Assembly (NCBI RefSeq): GCF_007827795.1
Contig: NZ_VITI01000001.1
Span: 310,001-374,000 of the forward strand
Reading direction: 5' to 3'
Origin: Azospirillum brasilense
GTDB taxonomy: Bacteria > Pseudomonadota > Alphaproteobacteria > Azospirillales > Azospirillaceae
Length of the DNA stretch: 64,000 nt
Both the position numbers and the translations under genes were made by a program. Below the pieces are notes generated by a model, which made no database searches, was not told where the DNA came from, and saw only the letters and a program-made list of their open reading frames with translations. This document shows positions 47,504 through 56,914 of the stretch, one piece after another (the stretch's first letter is position 1; each line of letters starts with the position of its first letter).

Positions 47504-47835
47504 CGGCGGCCCCCGTCGCCGTAGGGCGGCGCATAGGGCTGGGCGAACGGCGCGCCGCCGTTTTCCACTTTGGCCTCGATGCGCAGCAGATGGTCGGTCA
47601 GCCGCCGCTCCACATCCTTCAGCGTCGCGACCGAGACGTAGGTCTTGGCGACCTCCAGCTTGTAGGCGGCCAGGCTCTCCCGAACCTGCGCCTGGGCGGT
47701 CTCGGCGCGCCCCCGCAAGGTTTCCAGCGCGGTTTCGGCATCCCGGCGCAGCCGCGCGATCAGCCAGAACAGCCCGCCCATGACCGGCAGTTCGACCGCC
47801 GTGATCCACCAGGCCAGGTCGATGGACTCCTGCAT
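47500..47835 (-). CDS. Single-span coiled-coil phage protein, possible holin or spanin-like
   Basis: 111 residues. One N-terminal span (W-W-I-T-A-V-E-L-P-V-M-G-G-L-F-W-L-I-A) is followed by a long coiled coil (E-T-L-R-G-R-A-E-T-A-Q, K-D-V-E-R-R-L-T-D-H-L-L-R-I) and a short proline-rich tail. GGAG upstream of the ATG supports the start. Its position between the terminase and the hydrolase suggests a lysis-accessory role, but one span is not enough to call a holin. Confidence 0.65.
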   Translation of the reverse strand: MQESIDLAWWITAVELPVMGGLFWLIARLRRDAETALETLRGRAETAQAQVRESLAAYKLEVAKTYVSVATLKDVERRLTDHLLRIEAKVENGGAPFAQPYAPPYGDGGRR

Positions 47836-47925
47836 CTCCGTTCTCCAAGGAAAAAAGGCAAAAGAAAGGGCCGCCGTCCGGTCAAGGAAGGCGGCCCGAC
47901 GGACCAAGGGGCTTTGCGGGCACGG

Positions 47926-49473
47926 TCACACGTCCCAGCCCTCCACCGGGGTCGGCGCCGCCGCGGCGCGCCAGTCCGGCTTCCGTCCCGGCGCCGTCTG
48001 GCGGTCGAAGCGGAACGGCTCGCAGGACAGCGCGCCGGCCACCGCGTCCAGCCCGTCGTCACGGCCCGTGTAGCGGCCGTCCGGCGACCATTCGCGCATC
48101 TCGCGGATGAAGGGCGTCTCCCACACCGCGGCGTGGGCCAGCAGCCGGCGGTCGGCCAGCAGGGCGTCGAACGCCTCGCGGATGCGCAGCGCCTTGGCGC
48201 GGCGGCTGGCCTCCTCGACCACGGCGGCGCCGACCTTCTCCACCCGAAGCGCCTTGCGCAGCAGGCCGGGCAGGAAGCGCCCGATGCCGTTGATCTCGAC
48301 ATGCACCGCCGGCAGGTGGTGCCGCTCCAGGAAGCGGGCGACCTGGAGGCACTGCTGCTCCGCCTCGGTGTCCGGATCGCCGGGGTCCACCGACAGGTAG
48401 AGCACGCGGTGCAGGTAGAAGCGCCCGTCCGTCCCGCCGAACACGGCGGCGACGACGCTGGAATCGCCTGGCTTGCCGCCCTCCGCCGCCGGGCGGGCGA
48501 AGGCCGGGTCCCACCAGCAGGAGGCCGAGGCCATGCGCAGGCCGTTCAGCGTCAGCACCGCCCGCCCCGCCGACTCCCGATACTCCAGCTCGCCGTCGTA
48601 GCGGCCCAGCCGGTCAGGGTCGAGGAAGCCTTCCGCCTCGTTGACCGGCTTCAGCAGCATCTGGCTGGTGAATTTGTTGGGGCCGGTCGTCTTGCGGATG
48701 CGGTTGACGTGTGCCTCGCCGAAGCGCTGGGGCCAGGCGTAGCGGCGCCGGCCGTCCGGACCGTCGGTGTAGACTGGCAGGACCAGCCGCGCGAAGCCGT
48801 CCAGGAAGGGCCGGGTCTCCCCCGCCTCCGTCCGCGGCTCCTCCGCGTAGATGGAGTAGTAGCTGTGCGGTGTCCCGACATAGAGCTGCACCCCGCCCGG
48901 CACCAGCAGATAGTCGATCTCGGCCAGCCTCTCGCGCAGGTCGGCCCGCTTGCCCGGACTGCCGGAGGTGCGCGGCACCTCGACATCGTCGCAGATCACC
49001 ACGTCGGCGCGGCTGCCCGTGATGTTGCCGCCCACACCCGCCGCCACCATGGAGGGGTCGCGCAGCTCCTGCGCCCGCACCACGGTGAACTGGTCGGCCG
49101 CCCACTGGTCGCGCTCCTTCGCCGGGGGCTTCAGGCCGCGTGTGTCGGGGTGACGCTCAATGATGCGCTTGACGTTGCGCACCATCTTCTTGGCCAGCTT
49201 CAGATCCGCCGCCAGGACGAGCAGCCGCCGGTTGGGGTCCTGGTAGAGCATCCAGGCCGCAAACAGCCCGACGATGGAGGACTTGCCCGCCCCGCGGAAG
49301 GCCATCAGCAGCAGGCGCGGCCCGATACCAAAGGACCCGGCTCCGACCGCCTGCCGCTCCAGCCACGCCGCGATCTGCAAATGGTGCCGCGGGGTGGTCA
49401 GCTCCGATTGCCGGTTCCAGTCCTGGACGAAGGCGAAGAAGCCCTTCTTGCGCGTTTCCGCCGCCTCCATCAT
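47926..49473 (-). CDS. Phage terminase large subunit
   Basis: 515 residues. The packaging motor has an N-terminal ATPase with Walker A-like L-M-A-F-R-G-A-G-K-S-S-I and Walker B V-V-I-C-D-D-V-E, and a C-terminal RNase H-like nuclease with D-P-A-F-A-R (first acid) and D-D-G-L-D-A-V-A-G-A-L near the end. This matches T7-type large terminases. Start at 49473 overlaps the tailspike stop as ATGA. No small terminase is seen beside it. Confidence 0.92.
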   Translation of the reverse strand: MMEAAETRKKGFFAFVQDWNRQSELTTPRHHLQIAAWLERQAVGAGSFGIGPRLLLMAFRGAGKSSIVGLFAAWMLYQDPNRRLLVLAADLKLAKKMVRNVKRIIERHPDTRGLKPPAKERDQWAADQFTVVRAQELRDPSMVAAGVGGNITGSRADVVICDDVEVPRTSGSPGKRADLRERLAEIDYLLVPGGVQLYVGTPHSYYSIYAEEPRTEAGETRPFLDGFARLVLPVYTDGPDGRRRYAWPQRFGEAHVNRIRKTTGPNKFTSQMLLKPVNEAEGFLDPDRLGRYDGELEYRESAGRAVLTLNGLRMASASCWWDPAFARPAAEGGKPGDSSVVAAVFGGTDGRFYLHRVLYLSVDPGDPDTEAEQQCLQVARFLERHHLPAVHVEINGIGRFLPGLLRKALRVEKVGAAVVEEASRRAKALRIREAFDALLADRRLLAHAAVWETPFIREMREWSPDGRYTGRDDGLDAVAGALSCEPFRFDRQTAPGRKPDWRAAAAPTPVEGWDV

Positions 49474-51500
49474 GCCACCCGTCCCAGAATGTGCCAGCCG
49501 GCGCCGTTGGACATCGCCGTCACCGCGCTGCCGGTGGCATTCAGCGACACCGGGGCGTTGTCCGGCCCGCCGCCGCCCTGCACGGTGACGGTGACCGGGT
49601 TGCCCGAGACATCGGCCTTCTTGACCGTCACCGTACGCCCGACCGCGTGCAGCGCCCCCGGCGGCGGCAGCCGCACCGTGACCGCGCCGCTGAAGGCGCT
49701 GACCAGATACAGCCCCTGGTTCAGATCCGGTTCGAACAGGCCCGGCCGGTCGTGGAAATGGGCGTTGCCCGGCCGGTTGTTGCCGCCGACCACCCACCAG
49801 CCGGCCCCGTTCGACAGGATGGTCACGAAGTCGTAGCGGTTGCCCAGCGCCGCCGTCCGCCCGTCCGGCCCCGGCCCGCCCTCCTCGGTGAGGATCAGTC
49901 GGTGGAGGGAGGCGTCCGTCCGCTTCACCGTCACCGCATGGCCGTTGGCCGCCCCCGCCGCCGGCAGCCGAAGCTCCACGTCGCCGCTGTAGGCGCTGAC
50001 CAGATAGACGGAGCTGGTCAGGTCCAGCGCGACCACCCCGCCCGCTTGCGGCTCCACATACTCGGTGTCGTAGCGCAGGGCCTCGACGACCAGTTCGGAG
50101 ACGCGGCTGCGCGCCAGCCGGTTCTTTTCCGGATAGCCGGCATTCACCGCCGTGTAGCGGCCGCCCGACAGATCGTAGATGGCCGGGCCGGCGGACATCG
50201 ACAGCAGGTTGACGATGGCCGTCTCGACCGACCCGGCGTCGAGCTGCACGTTGGGCACGCCGCCCAGCGATTCGGCGTAGAAATTCAGGATCAGCGTCTT
50301 GTCGGTGTTGGCGCCGACCCGGAAGCAAGCCAGCGCCATGGTCGACAGGTTGGCTTCGCAGTCCTGGAAGCTGTTGTTGTACTTGCCCTGCTCCACGAAG
50401 AAGCCGCAGCCGGCGATCGGCGCCGACAGGGAGTAGACGCGCACCATGGAGAAGCGGTTGGCGTTGGGCGTGTCGCCCTCCCCCGTCCGGGTCAGCCACA
50501 CCCCGTGCAGCGACGGACGGGCCACCAGCACGCGCGACACCATGTTCCAGTAGCAGGGCCAATTGGGGTCGGCGTAACCGTCGAACAGCAGCCCGACCCG
50601 CGGGTCCCAGATGGTCAGGTCGCTCAGCGTGTTGTGCACGCAGGGGCCGTCCCGCCCGAACAGCCGCACCGCCGCGTCGCCCCGCTCCAGCCGCAGCCCG
50701 CTCACCGTGGCGTAGCCATCCGGCAGGTGGATCAGGTCGAACTCCGCCGAGGACCCGGCGATGACCGACCTCTGCCCCGCCCCATACAGCGTCTGGCCGT
50801 AGCCCACCGTCAGCGTGTTGGTGATCCGGTAGGTGCCCGGCGGCACATAAACGGCGTCCGCGCTGGTCAGCGCGGCCTGGATCGCCCGCGTGTCGTCGAC
50901 GACGCCGTCGCCGACCGCTCCGAAATCCTTCACCGACAGGGCGTCGGCCAGTTTCTCGCGCACCGGACGGCGCACCGCGCCGGCACCGGGGGCGACAAAG
51001 GTCGACAGCGCCTCCTCATCCACCGGCGGACGGGCGATGGGATTTCCCACCGTATCGAAGGCCAGGAGTTGCCCCGCCCGCACCGCCCGTTCCGGCAGGC
51101 GGTTGGAGGCCGGCAGGTCGGTGTCGGTGTAGCGCAGCATCAACTCCTGATCGCCGGCCACCTGCTGGAGCGCCGCGGTCAGCTGGTCGAACTCTCGGTT
51201 CAGGCTGGACGCCGGAAGCGGTCCGCTCTCCAGGAAATCGCTCATCCGCTCGATGGGCAGGCGGCGGCGCAGCAAGACAGGCGTCCCGGCCTCCGGCGGC
51301 TCCGTGAAGGCAACCGTGCCGCCCGCCGTGTTCCCAGCACCGCTCACCGCATAGCCCGTGGTCTGCCGCGCCGCCCCCAGGAAGACCTGGAGGTCATTGT
51401 CCTCGAAAACCAGGAACGGAAAGGTGAAATCGGTCTGCACGCCGTCGGCAAGATACTGGACGCGCGGGTTGCCGCGCGGAACGTCGATTGCGCTGGGCAT
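49470..51500 (-). CDS. Phage tailspike with pectate-lyase-type beta helix
   Basis: 676 residues. The N-terminal 130 residues (V-Q-Y-L-A-D-G-V-Q-T-D-F-T-F-P-F) look like a T7-type tail-fibre attachment domain. From about residue 190, S-V-K-D-F-G-A-V-G-D-G-V-V-D-D-T-R-A-I-Q-A-A-L is the opening of a pectate-lyase-3 superfamily beta helix, as in tailspikes that degrade surface polysaccharide. Two similar C-terminal repeats (V-Y-L-V-S-A-Y-S-G-D-V-E-L-R-L-P and L-Y-L-V-S-A-F-S-G-A-V-T-V-R-L-P) follow, each ending with a S-N-G-A-G-W motif. Host receptor unknown. The start follows a 39-base gap after the internal-protein gene. Confidence 0.88.
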   Translation of the reverse strand: MPSAIDVPRGNPRVQYLADGVQTDFTFPFLVFEDNDLQVFLGAARQTTGYAVSGAGNTAGGTVAFTEPPEAGTPVLLRRRLPIERMSDFLESGPLPASSLNREFDQLTAALQQVAGDQELMLRYTDTDLPASNRLPERAVRAGQLLAFDTVGNPIARPPVDEEALSTFVAPGAGAVRRPVREKLADALSVKDFGAVGDGVVDDTRAIQAALTSADAVYVPPGTYRITNTLTVGYGQTLYGAGQRSVIAGSSAEFDLIHLPDGYATVSGLRLERGDAAVRLFGRDGPCVHNTLSDLTIWDPRVGLLFDGYADPNWPCYWNMVSRVLVARPSLHGVWLTRTGEGDTPNANRFSMVRVYSLSAPIAGCGFFVEQGKYNNSFQDCEANLSTMALACFRVGANTDKTLILNFYAESLGGVPNVQLDAGSVETAIVNLLSMSAGPAIYDLSGGRYTAVNAGYPEKNRLARSRVSELVVEALRYDTEYVEPQAGGVVALDLTSSVYLVSAYSGDVELRLPAAGAANGHAVTVKRTDASLHRLILTEEGGPGPDGRTAALGNRYDFVTILSNGAGWWVVGGNNRPGNAHFHDRPGLFEPDLNQGLYLVSAFSGAVTVRLPPPGALHAVGRTVTVKKADVSGNPVTVTVQGGGGPDNAPVSLNATGSAVTAMSNGAGWHILGRVA

Positions 51501-51539
51501 GGGTTGCGCCCCTCCTGCTTTGTGGATGGACCGGGGGTG

Positions 51540-52205
51540 TCAGTAGAAGCGGCTCATGAACTCCAGCCGCTGGCGCTCGGCGAGCTGCGCCTGTTCCAGC
51601 AGGTTGCGGCGGCGCACGCTGTCGACCTCCTGCTGGATGGCCTCGCGTTTCAGCCGGTCGGCGCCTTCCGCCTCCCCGCGCTCCGCGGCGCTGTCCTTGA
51701 CGACGCCGAGCAGGATCGCCTCGCCGGAGCCGTCCGCCGCGCTGACCCCGTTGGAGCCCAGCGCGGCGCGTGTGCGCGCCACGGTACGGCGCAGGGCGTC
51801 CACGCGCCGCCGTTCGTCGGATTGCGCGGCGGTGGACATCTGGGCCAGCCGCGTGCGGGCGTCCCCTTCCTTGTCGGCCAGCGTGGCGGCCTGCCCGGTG
51901 CGGAGCTGCTGGGCGGCCAGGTTCTGGCTCTGCGCCAGCCAGTCCATCTCGCGGGTGCGCTGCCGCTCCGCCTCGGCGCGGGCCTGCTCCTCCTTCTGGC
52001 GCTGAAGCTCCTGGTCCTGGCGGCGCAGTTCGTCCTCGCGCTGCCATTCCAGCCGTTGCTGCTCCGCCTGATAGGCGTATCGGCGCTCGTCGGCGGCCTG
52101 CTGCCGGCGCGCGCTGTCCGAGGTGCCGGAGACGCGGTCCACCGTGTCGGCGACGGAGTTCGCCAGCGGCAGCGCCGCCGTGGCCAGGGTCGTGATTCCG
52201 CCCAT
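51540..52205 (-). CDS. Glutamine-rich coiled-coil phage protein, likely internal virion
   Basis: 221 residues. A short hydrophobic N-terminus (I-T-T-L-A-T-A-A-L-P-L-A-N-S-V-A) precedes an almost continuous charged coiled coil (E-E-Q-A-R-A-E-A-E-R-Q-R-T-R). Position between tail tubular B and the tailspike matches T7 internal core proteins, though it is far shorter. The ATG overlaps the preceding stop (TGATG). No enzymatic domain. Confidence 0.65.
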   Translation of the reverse strand: MGGITTLATAALPLANSVADTVDRVSGTSDSARRQQAADERRYAYQAEQQRLEWQREDELRRQDQELQRQKEEQARAEAERQRTREMDWLAQSQNLAAQQLRTGQAATLADKEGDARTRLAQMSTAAQSDERRRVDALRRTVARTRAALGSNGVSAADGSGEAILLGVVKDSAAERGEAEGADRLKREAIQQEVDSVRRRNLLEQAQLAERQRLEFMSRFY

Positions 52206-54100
52206 CAGTCGTTCACCCTCAATTCCATGGTTACGGACAAAAGCGTGAAGGGCAGCGGCGCGTCCTGCCGGATGCTCCACAGCGGCCGGTCGCTGTCGCG
52301 CCGCCAGCCCAGCGCCCGCAGCTTGCGGTCGCCGGAGACCAGCGCGGGGACGCCGCCTGCGGGCTGCGGCCCCGTCCGGTGCAGCGGCAGCTCCTGAAGG
52401 CCGCGCCCCAGGTCGGCGTGGAGCGCCGCCGTCTCCTCCAGCCGGAAGCCGACGGAGACCAGCCGCACCGCGTCCGTCCCGCCCGCCTGCCCCAGCAGGC
52501 TGACCGGCAGCGGCTCGATGCGGTGGCTGTACGGCAGCCCGGCCTCGACATGGCGGGCCGGCGGGTCGAGCACGATCTTGCCGGCGGCGACGGTGGCATC
52601 GGCGCGGACCGTGCCGTCGGCGACCACCGCGACGGTGCGCCCCTCCAGATGGTCCAGCCCGCTCCACACCGCGGTCGGGGCGTCGTGGTCGCCGACCAGG
52701 GCGGCGTCGAGATTCAGCCCGTCGTCGAAGCGCTCGACGCTCCACCGCCCGGCGCGGTCGACCAGCGCGTAGACCTCGTCCCCGACCACCGCGACGGAGC
52801 GCACCGCCCCGTCGGTCTCCAGCCGGGTCCAGGCGGTCACCTGCTCCAGCCGGTAGACGGTCAGGGCGCACAGCGCGCCGTCCTCCATCACCACGAACAT
52901 CAGCCGGCGGCCTTGGTCGTAGTCCTGGTCGCGCGGCCTCACCACCAGATGGCGGGCCAGCAGCGCCAGATCGTTGGCCTGATAGGCCGCCTCGGTGTCG
53001 GTGTAGAGGAATTCGCGGATCTCCCGCCCGTTGCGCGACACGAACAGGGTGGCCCCGTCCACATCGCGCGGCGGCACGGAGCGGTCGACGGGCGAGCCGA
53101 TGCGCGTCTGCCGGTGGACCTGGATGTTCTGCGGAGTCAGCGGATCGCCCGACACCATGTATTCGGCGCCCGAGGTGAAGACCTGGAGATGCCGACCGGA
53201 GAAGACGGCGCGCACCGCGTTCACCTGGTCGGACAGGATGCCGAACTCGATGGCCTCATCGTCCTGCCCGGTGCCCAGGTCGAAGTTCCATAGGTCGGCG
53301 GAGCGCGACAGCCACAGCCGGTTCGGCAGGTCGCGCGACCCGCCGATAACCAGCCGGTCCTGGTGGAAGGCCGCCGACACCGGCCAGCCGCGCAGCGGCG
53401 AGAAGGACTGTTCGTCCCAGGCCGTCGTCGCGGCGGTTCCGGCCAGCGTCTCCAGCACCGTCGCGGTGACCTGCGTCGCGGACACTACCCCCTCGACGCG
53501 GAGCTGTTTGCCCTGGATGCGCAGGCGCGTGCCTTCCTGCTTCGGATCGAAGACCGCGGCGGAGGCGGTCACCGTCACCAGCCCTTCCGTTCCCGACGGG
53601 GTCAGCGTCACGGCGGGCTCGGCGAAGCGGTAGAAGGGCATCGCCAGCCGCTCCCTCTCCGCGACGTAGCTCCAGCCGGTCAGCGCCCAGGCGTCGGCGC
53701 CGCTGCGGGTCAGCTTGCGCGGAGGCACGTCGGGGTGGCAGATCAGCAGCGTGTCGGCGCTCTGCGTCCAGGTGATCTGGGGAAGCTGGGCGGCGGTCCA
53801 GGGGGCATCCACGCTGGCGATGGGCGCGTCGTTGCCGTAGACGTCGATCCGCCCCTCGGAGAAAACCAGCAGATAGGTCTGCTCGGTGTTGAACTCGAAG
53901 GCGACCAGCCGCCCGTCGCCGTGGGCCGGATCGACGAAAGCGAGGCCGGAGCGGCGCGTCACCCCGCCCGTGGGATGAATGAACAGGTTGCGCAGCGCCA
54001 GCGCCCCGTTGTCGTAGGCGCGCAGGTCGCCGCGCCCGAGCAGCCGGCGGGAGATCTCCCCCGCCGTGAAGTTGGTCTTCACCTGACGAACCCGCGCCAT
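52205..54100 (-). CDS. Tail tubular protein B-like (nozzle)
   Basis: 631 residues. It starts M-A-R-V-R-Q-V-K-T-N-F-T-A-G-E-I-S, with R-N-L-F-I-H-P-T-G-G-V-T-R-R-S-G, a conserved opening of podoviral nozzle/stabilisation proteins. Beta-propeller-like repeats (L-P-N-R-L-W-L-S-R-S and G-A-E-Y-M-V-S-G-D-P-L-T-P-Q-N) fit a T7 gp12-like fold. Overlapping codons connect it to the neighbours on both sides. Confidence 0.82.
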   Translation of the reverse strand: MARVRQVKTNFTAGEISRRLLGRGDLRAYDNGALALRNLFIHPTGGVTRRSGLAFVDPAHGDGRLVAFEFNTEQTYLLVFSEGRIDVYGNDAPIASVDAPWTAAQLPQITWTQSADTLLICHPDVPPRKLTRSGADAWALTGWSYVAERERLAMPFYRFAEPAVTLTPSGTEGLVTVTASAAVFDPKQEGTRLRIQGKQLRVEGVVSATQVTATVLETLAGTAATTAWDEQSFSPLRGWPVSAAFHQDRLVIGGSRDLPNRLWLSRSADLWNFDLGTGQDDEAIEFGILSDQVNAVRAVFSGRHLQVFTSGAEYMVSGDPLTPQNIQVHRQTRIGSPVDRSVPPRDVDGATLFVSRNGREIREFLYTDTEAAYQANDLALLARHLVVRPRDQDYDQGRRLMFVVMEDGALCALTVYRLEQVTAWTRLETDGAVRSVAVVGDEVYALVDRAGRWSVERFDDGLNLDAALVGDHDAPTAVWSGLDHLEGRTVAVVADGTVRADATVAAGKIVLDPPARHVEAGLPYSHRIEPLPVSLLGQAGGTDAVRLVSVGFRLEETAALHADLGRGLQELPLHRTGPQPAGGVPALVSGDRKLRALGWRRDSDRPLWSIRQDAPLPFTLLSVTMELRVND

Positions 54101-54669
54101 CAGCCCCTCGCGTCGATCAGGGTGAAATCCTCGAAGCCCGGCTGGCTGTCCTGCAGGGCGTCGATCTGGCGGGCGCGGCGGAATTCGCTCTCGGCCAGCC
54201 GCTGCAGCAGCTCCGCCCGGCTCGTGCTCTCGGTCAGCGGAATGCAGAACTCCGCCGCCAGCCGGGCGATCAGCGCCTGATCGAAGAAGGCGGGAAAGTC
54301 CTCCTCCGCCGGGCGCCCGACATAGGTCAGCACCACCGCGTCGGACGCCGCATGCAGCGCCCGCCCGGCGATGCGGTAGTCCTGCCCGCGGCCCCGCCCG
54401 CCCGCCCCGGCGCCGAGCGCCCGCAGGAAATCGGCGGGAAGCTGGAAGGCCACGCCGTAATCGGCCACCGGGTCCTCGGCCAGACGCGGCAGCCGGGCCT
54501 GCCGGGTGGCGAAGCTCCAGGCGTTGGCGGAGAGCAGCGCGTCGCGCGCCGGTTCGTAGAGCGCGCCCGCGACCTCCGCCTCGGCGGTGCCCTCGTCGAA
54601 GGCGGTGATCGCCGTCGCCCCGATCTTGATGAGCGCGCGGCTGCACAGCCCGATAGCCGTCAATGCCAT
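54100..54669 (-). CDS. Tail tubular protein A-like (adaptor)
   Basis: 189 residues. L-C-S-R-A-L-I-K-I-G-A-T-A-I, G-T-A-E-A-E-V-A-G-A-L-Y-E-P-A-R-D and W-S-F-A-T-R-Q-A-R-L are typical of the podoviral gp11-like adaptor that joins portal and nozzle. ATG 54669 has AAGGA upstream and gives the family N-terminus. Just upstream lies a multi-hairpin element instead of the usual tight spacing. Confidence 0.82.
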   Translation of the reverse strand: MALTAIGLCSRALIKIGATAITAFDEGTAEAEVAGALYEPARDALLSANAWSFATRQARLPRLAEDPVADYGVAFQLPADFLRALGAGAGGRGRGQDYRIAGRALHAASDAVVLTYVGRPAEEDFPAFFDQALIARLAAEFCIPLTESTSRAELLQRLAESEFRRARQIDALQDSQPGFEDFTLIDARG

Positions 54670-54710
54670 GGGATCGATCCTTGCGATCAGAGGGAGACGA
54701 GCCTCCATAG

Positions 54711-54874
54711 CCCTCTCCCCTCTGGGGAGAGGGTGGCCCGCAGGGCCGGTGAGGGGGATGCGCATGTGCCGGACGCACCGAAACGCACAACCCCCTCACC
54801 CTGACCCTCTCCCCGCTTCCGGCGGACCAAAGGTCCGCCTGTCGCGTCAGCGCAAACTTCGTTTGCGCTGACGC
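54711..54874. repeat. Multi-hairpin intergenic palindromic element
   Basis: Nested perfect hairpins in 160 bases: CCCTCTCCCC/GGGGAGAGGG (54711-54733), GGCGGACC/GGTCCGCC (54821-54839), and a 14-bp stem GCGTCAGCGCAAAC with TTC loop (54844-54874). A CCCTCACCCTGACCCTCTCCCC-type stretch at about 54793-54814 is characteristic of widely scattered proteobacterial intergenic repeats. It interrupts the phage operon between the 89-residue gene and tail tubular A. Confidence 0.85.
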
Positions 54875-54906
54875 GGAGGGGAGAGGGAACCTCAAAGGGA
54901 AATCCG

Positions 54907-55176
54907 TCAGTCCGTGTTGGCCGTGCCGAAGGGCGACAGGTTGGTGACGTCCACCACCCCCGCCGCGTTGGCAGCGACCACGAGGACGCCGGCGGCGGGC
55001 GTCCCGGCGGTGCCGGTGTTGGCGAGGATCATGTCGCCGCCGCGCAGCAGGTCGGACGCGCCGTTGAAATAGCCGCTGTTGTCCACCAGCGTGGCGGCGT
55101 CCGGCGTCGTGTAGTGCCACAGGGTGAAGCCGTTGGCGTAGGCAAGGACGCTCAGGTCCTTCGGAAGATAGGCCAT
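54907..55176 (-). CDS. Small phage head-associated protein
   Basis: 89 residues. M-A-Y-L-P-K-D-L-S-V-L-A-Y-A-N-G-F-T-L-W with H-Y-T-T, G-Y-F-N-G-A-S-D-L-L and G-D-M-I is a recurring small protein beside podoviral capsid genes. Likely a capsid decoration or structural protein; exact role unproven. GGAGG precedes the ATG. It lies 38 bases after the capsid gene. Confidence 0.7.
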   Translation of the reverse strand: MAYLPKDLSVLAYANGFTLWHYTTPDAATLVDNSGYFNGASDLLRGGDMILANTGTAGTPAAGVLVVAANAAGVVDVTNLSPFGTANTD

Positions 55177-55214
55177 GGGAGGAAACTCCGTTTCAATCGT
55201 CGGCAGGGAGGGCG

Positions 55215-56033
55215 TCAGGCTTCCAGGCAGCGCATGGTGACGACGCCCGCCGCGTCGATCAGGCCGGCGCCCTGCGACATCATGTTGTTGACGAAGTGGG
55301 CGGCGCGGTCGCCGTGCCAGGAGATGTCCGTCTTCACGTCGGAACCGGAGGCGTGGCCGACGGCCGTCTTGTGGTACCAGTGGCACAGCCGCACGCCGCC
55401 CTCCGCCTTCAGGCCGGAATGGGGCATCCACAGCGCGCCCAGCCAGCGCTTGGCCTGGGTCCCGCGCCAGGGCAGCTCGTCGGCGCCGACATATTCGGTG
55501 CTGGCGAACTCGTCGATGCCCAGAAGCTGGCTCCACTGCTTCCAGCCGACGACGGCGTAGCGCTGGCCGTCGTCCGGCACGTCGGACTCGCCCAGCTTCT
55601 CGAAGGCCGCCAGCACCTTCGCCTTGGTCAGCCCGTCGCTGGAGCCGCCCGCGAAGTTGGTGGAGCGGTTCAACTCGCCGAGGATGAGTTCGTCGGTCTT
55701 GCGGCCCAGCGCGTAGGCGCCGGCGCTGGCGATGATCTGCCGCTCGTCGATGTTGGTCTTCAGCTCGTCCAGCCGGTCGACCCAATCGCCGGCGTAGAAG
55801 TCGTAGAGGGTGCATTCGACCGGCGTGTGGTCCAGATTCATCACCGGAACCGCGCCGTGGCGCGCCTTGGTGGAGGCGGTGCCCTTGCCGACCTTCTGGA
55901 AGACGGTGGAGGCGCCCTGGACGTTGTTCTTGGTGCGCACCGTGTTGCGCAGCTTGGAGCCCATGCGCTGGTAGGCGTCGTGCACTTCGCGTTCGAACTG
56001 CTTGACGAAAGCCTGGGCGACCGAGGTGGACAT
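55215..56033 (-). CDS. Phage major capsid protein
   Basis: 272 residues, soluble. Located after scaffold (interrupted) and before the head-associated and tail genes, matching capsid position. Sequence features fit a HK97-fold shell protein of short podoviruses (Q-R-M-G-S-K-L-R-N-T-V-R near the N-terminus, D-E-L-K-T-N-I-D-E-R-Q, and a C-terminal G-L-I-D-A-A-G-V-V-T-M-R). The assignment rests on context and length more than on a motif. The upstream 420 bases hold no gene, so the capsid transcript may start there. Confidence 0.75.
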   Translation of the reverse strand: MSTSVAQAFVKQFEREVHDAYQRMGSKLRNTVRTKNNVQGASTVFQKVGKGTASTKARHGAVPVMNLDHTPVECTLYDFYAGDWVDRLDELKTNIDERQIIASAGAYALGRKTDELILGELNRSTNFAGGSSDGLTKAKVLAAFEKLGESDVPDDGQRYAVVGWKQWSQLLGIDEFASTEYVGADELPWRGTQAKRWLGALWMPHSGLKAEGGVRLCHWYHKTAVGHASGSDVKTDISWHGDRAAHFVNNMMSQGAGLIDAAGVVTMRCLEA

Positions 56034-56453
56034 TGGACTGTATTCCTTTCGCGTTCTGCGGGGTCCCGTCCGGCGGGAAGCATTCCGCCACCCGGTTGTC
56101 AGGCGCGCCCGATCCCGGAAATGGGCAAGGGGACGCGCGCCCGGCCGCGGGCGAAGCGCGAAAAAGAAAGAGGCAGGCCGGGCCTTTCGGTTGTCCGGCC
56201 CGCCTCCTTCAGGACAGGCATGGAGGGGAGGTTCGGGATGCCGCCGCCCACCGCGTGAGGGGACGCACGACGGGCGTTGGCAAGAGCGTTTCTAGGACAT
56301 CCGCCCTTTCATGTCAAGAATATTTTCCTTTTTCTGCGGATGATCCTCTTGGCGCGGTACTCCCTCGGGGCACGGAATATCCCCCGGAACCGCGCTGTTG
56401 AACGGTTGGCCTCAACGGCCCGAAAAACACGGCATAAAAAAGGAATACGCTTC
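56034..56453. other. Intergenic region between capsid and PRC-barrel genes
   Basis: 420 bases between divergent genes. A hairpin GGCAGGCCGG/CCGGCCCGCC (56172-56204, one mismatch) and an AT-rich patch near 56310-56340 are seen. It must carry promoters for both sides if the insert broke the phage operon. Confidence 0.5.
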
Positions 56454-56891
56454 ATGAAGACGATCATCACCGCCTGTGGTGTCGCCGCCCTTCTGCTCGC
56501 CACGCCGGCCCTGGCCGAAGGCATGTCCGGAACCACCGCCAAGGAGGTCCCGAACAGCAAGGCGACCGGGCAGGTCGCGGCCACCCACGGCTCGCTCGAC
56601 CCGGCGGTCGCGAAGATGACCGCGGATCAACTCAAGGGGAAGGACGTCTACGGCAGCGACGGCAAGGACATCGCCGAGATCGAGGGCATCGTCCGCAAGG
56701 GCGGCCAGACCTTCGCGGTGATCGACGTCGATCACATCGCCGACATCAGCGACAAGGATGTCGTCCTGCCGCTGGAGCGGCTGCACATGAAGGGCAAGCG
56801 CCTGACCGTCGACATGACGGAGAACGAACTTAAGGGTCTGGAGTCCTGGCAGAAGGACAAGTACGAGGACGTCAAGGGCGCGCTGCGCTGA
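56454..56891 (+). CDS. Secreted PRC-barrel protein
   Basis: 145 residues with a signal peptide (A-C-G-V-A-A-L-L-L-A-T-P-A-L-A). The mature part has K-G-K-D-V-Y-G-S-D-G-K-D-I-A-E-I-E-G-I-V, a PRC-barrel opening, followed by V-V-L-P-L-E-R-L and a helical tail. PRC barrels bind RNA or proteins; secreted versions in alphaproteobacteria are envelope or stress proteins. AAGGA precedes the ATG. It runs opposite to the phage operon and convergent with the GGDEF/EAL gene, so it looks like cargo rather than a virion gene. Confidence 0.8.
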   Translation: MKTIITACGVAALLLATPALAEGMSGTTAKEVPNSKATGQVAATHGSLDPAVAKMTADQLKGKDVYGSDGKDIAEIEGIVRKGGQTFAVIDVDHIADISDKDVVLPLERLHMKGKRLTVDMTENELKGLESWQKDKYEDVKGALR

Positions 56892-56914
56892 CGTCCGCAA
56901 CACGGCGCGGAACG

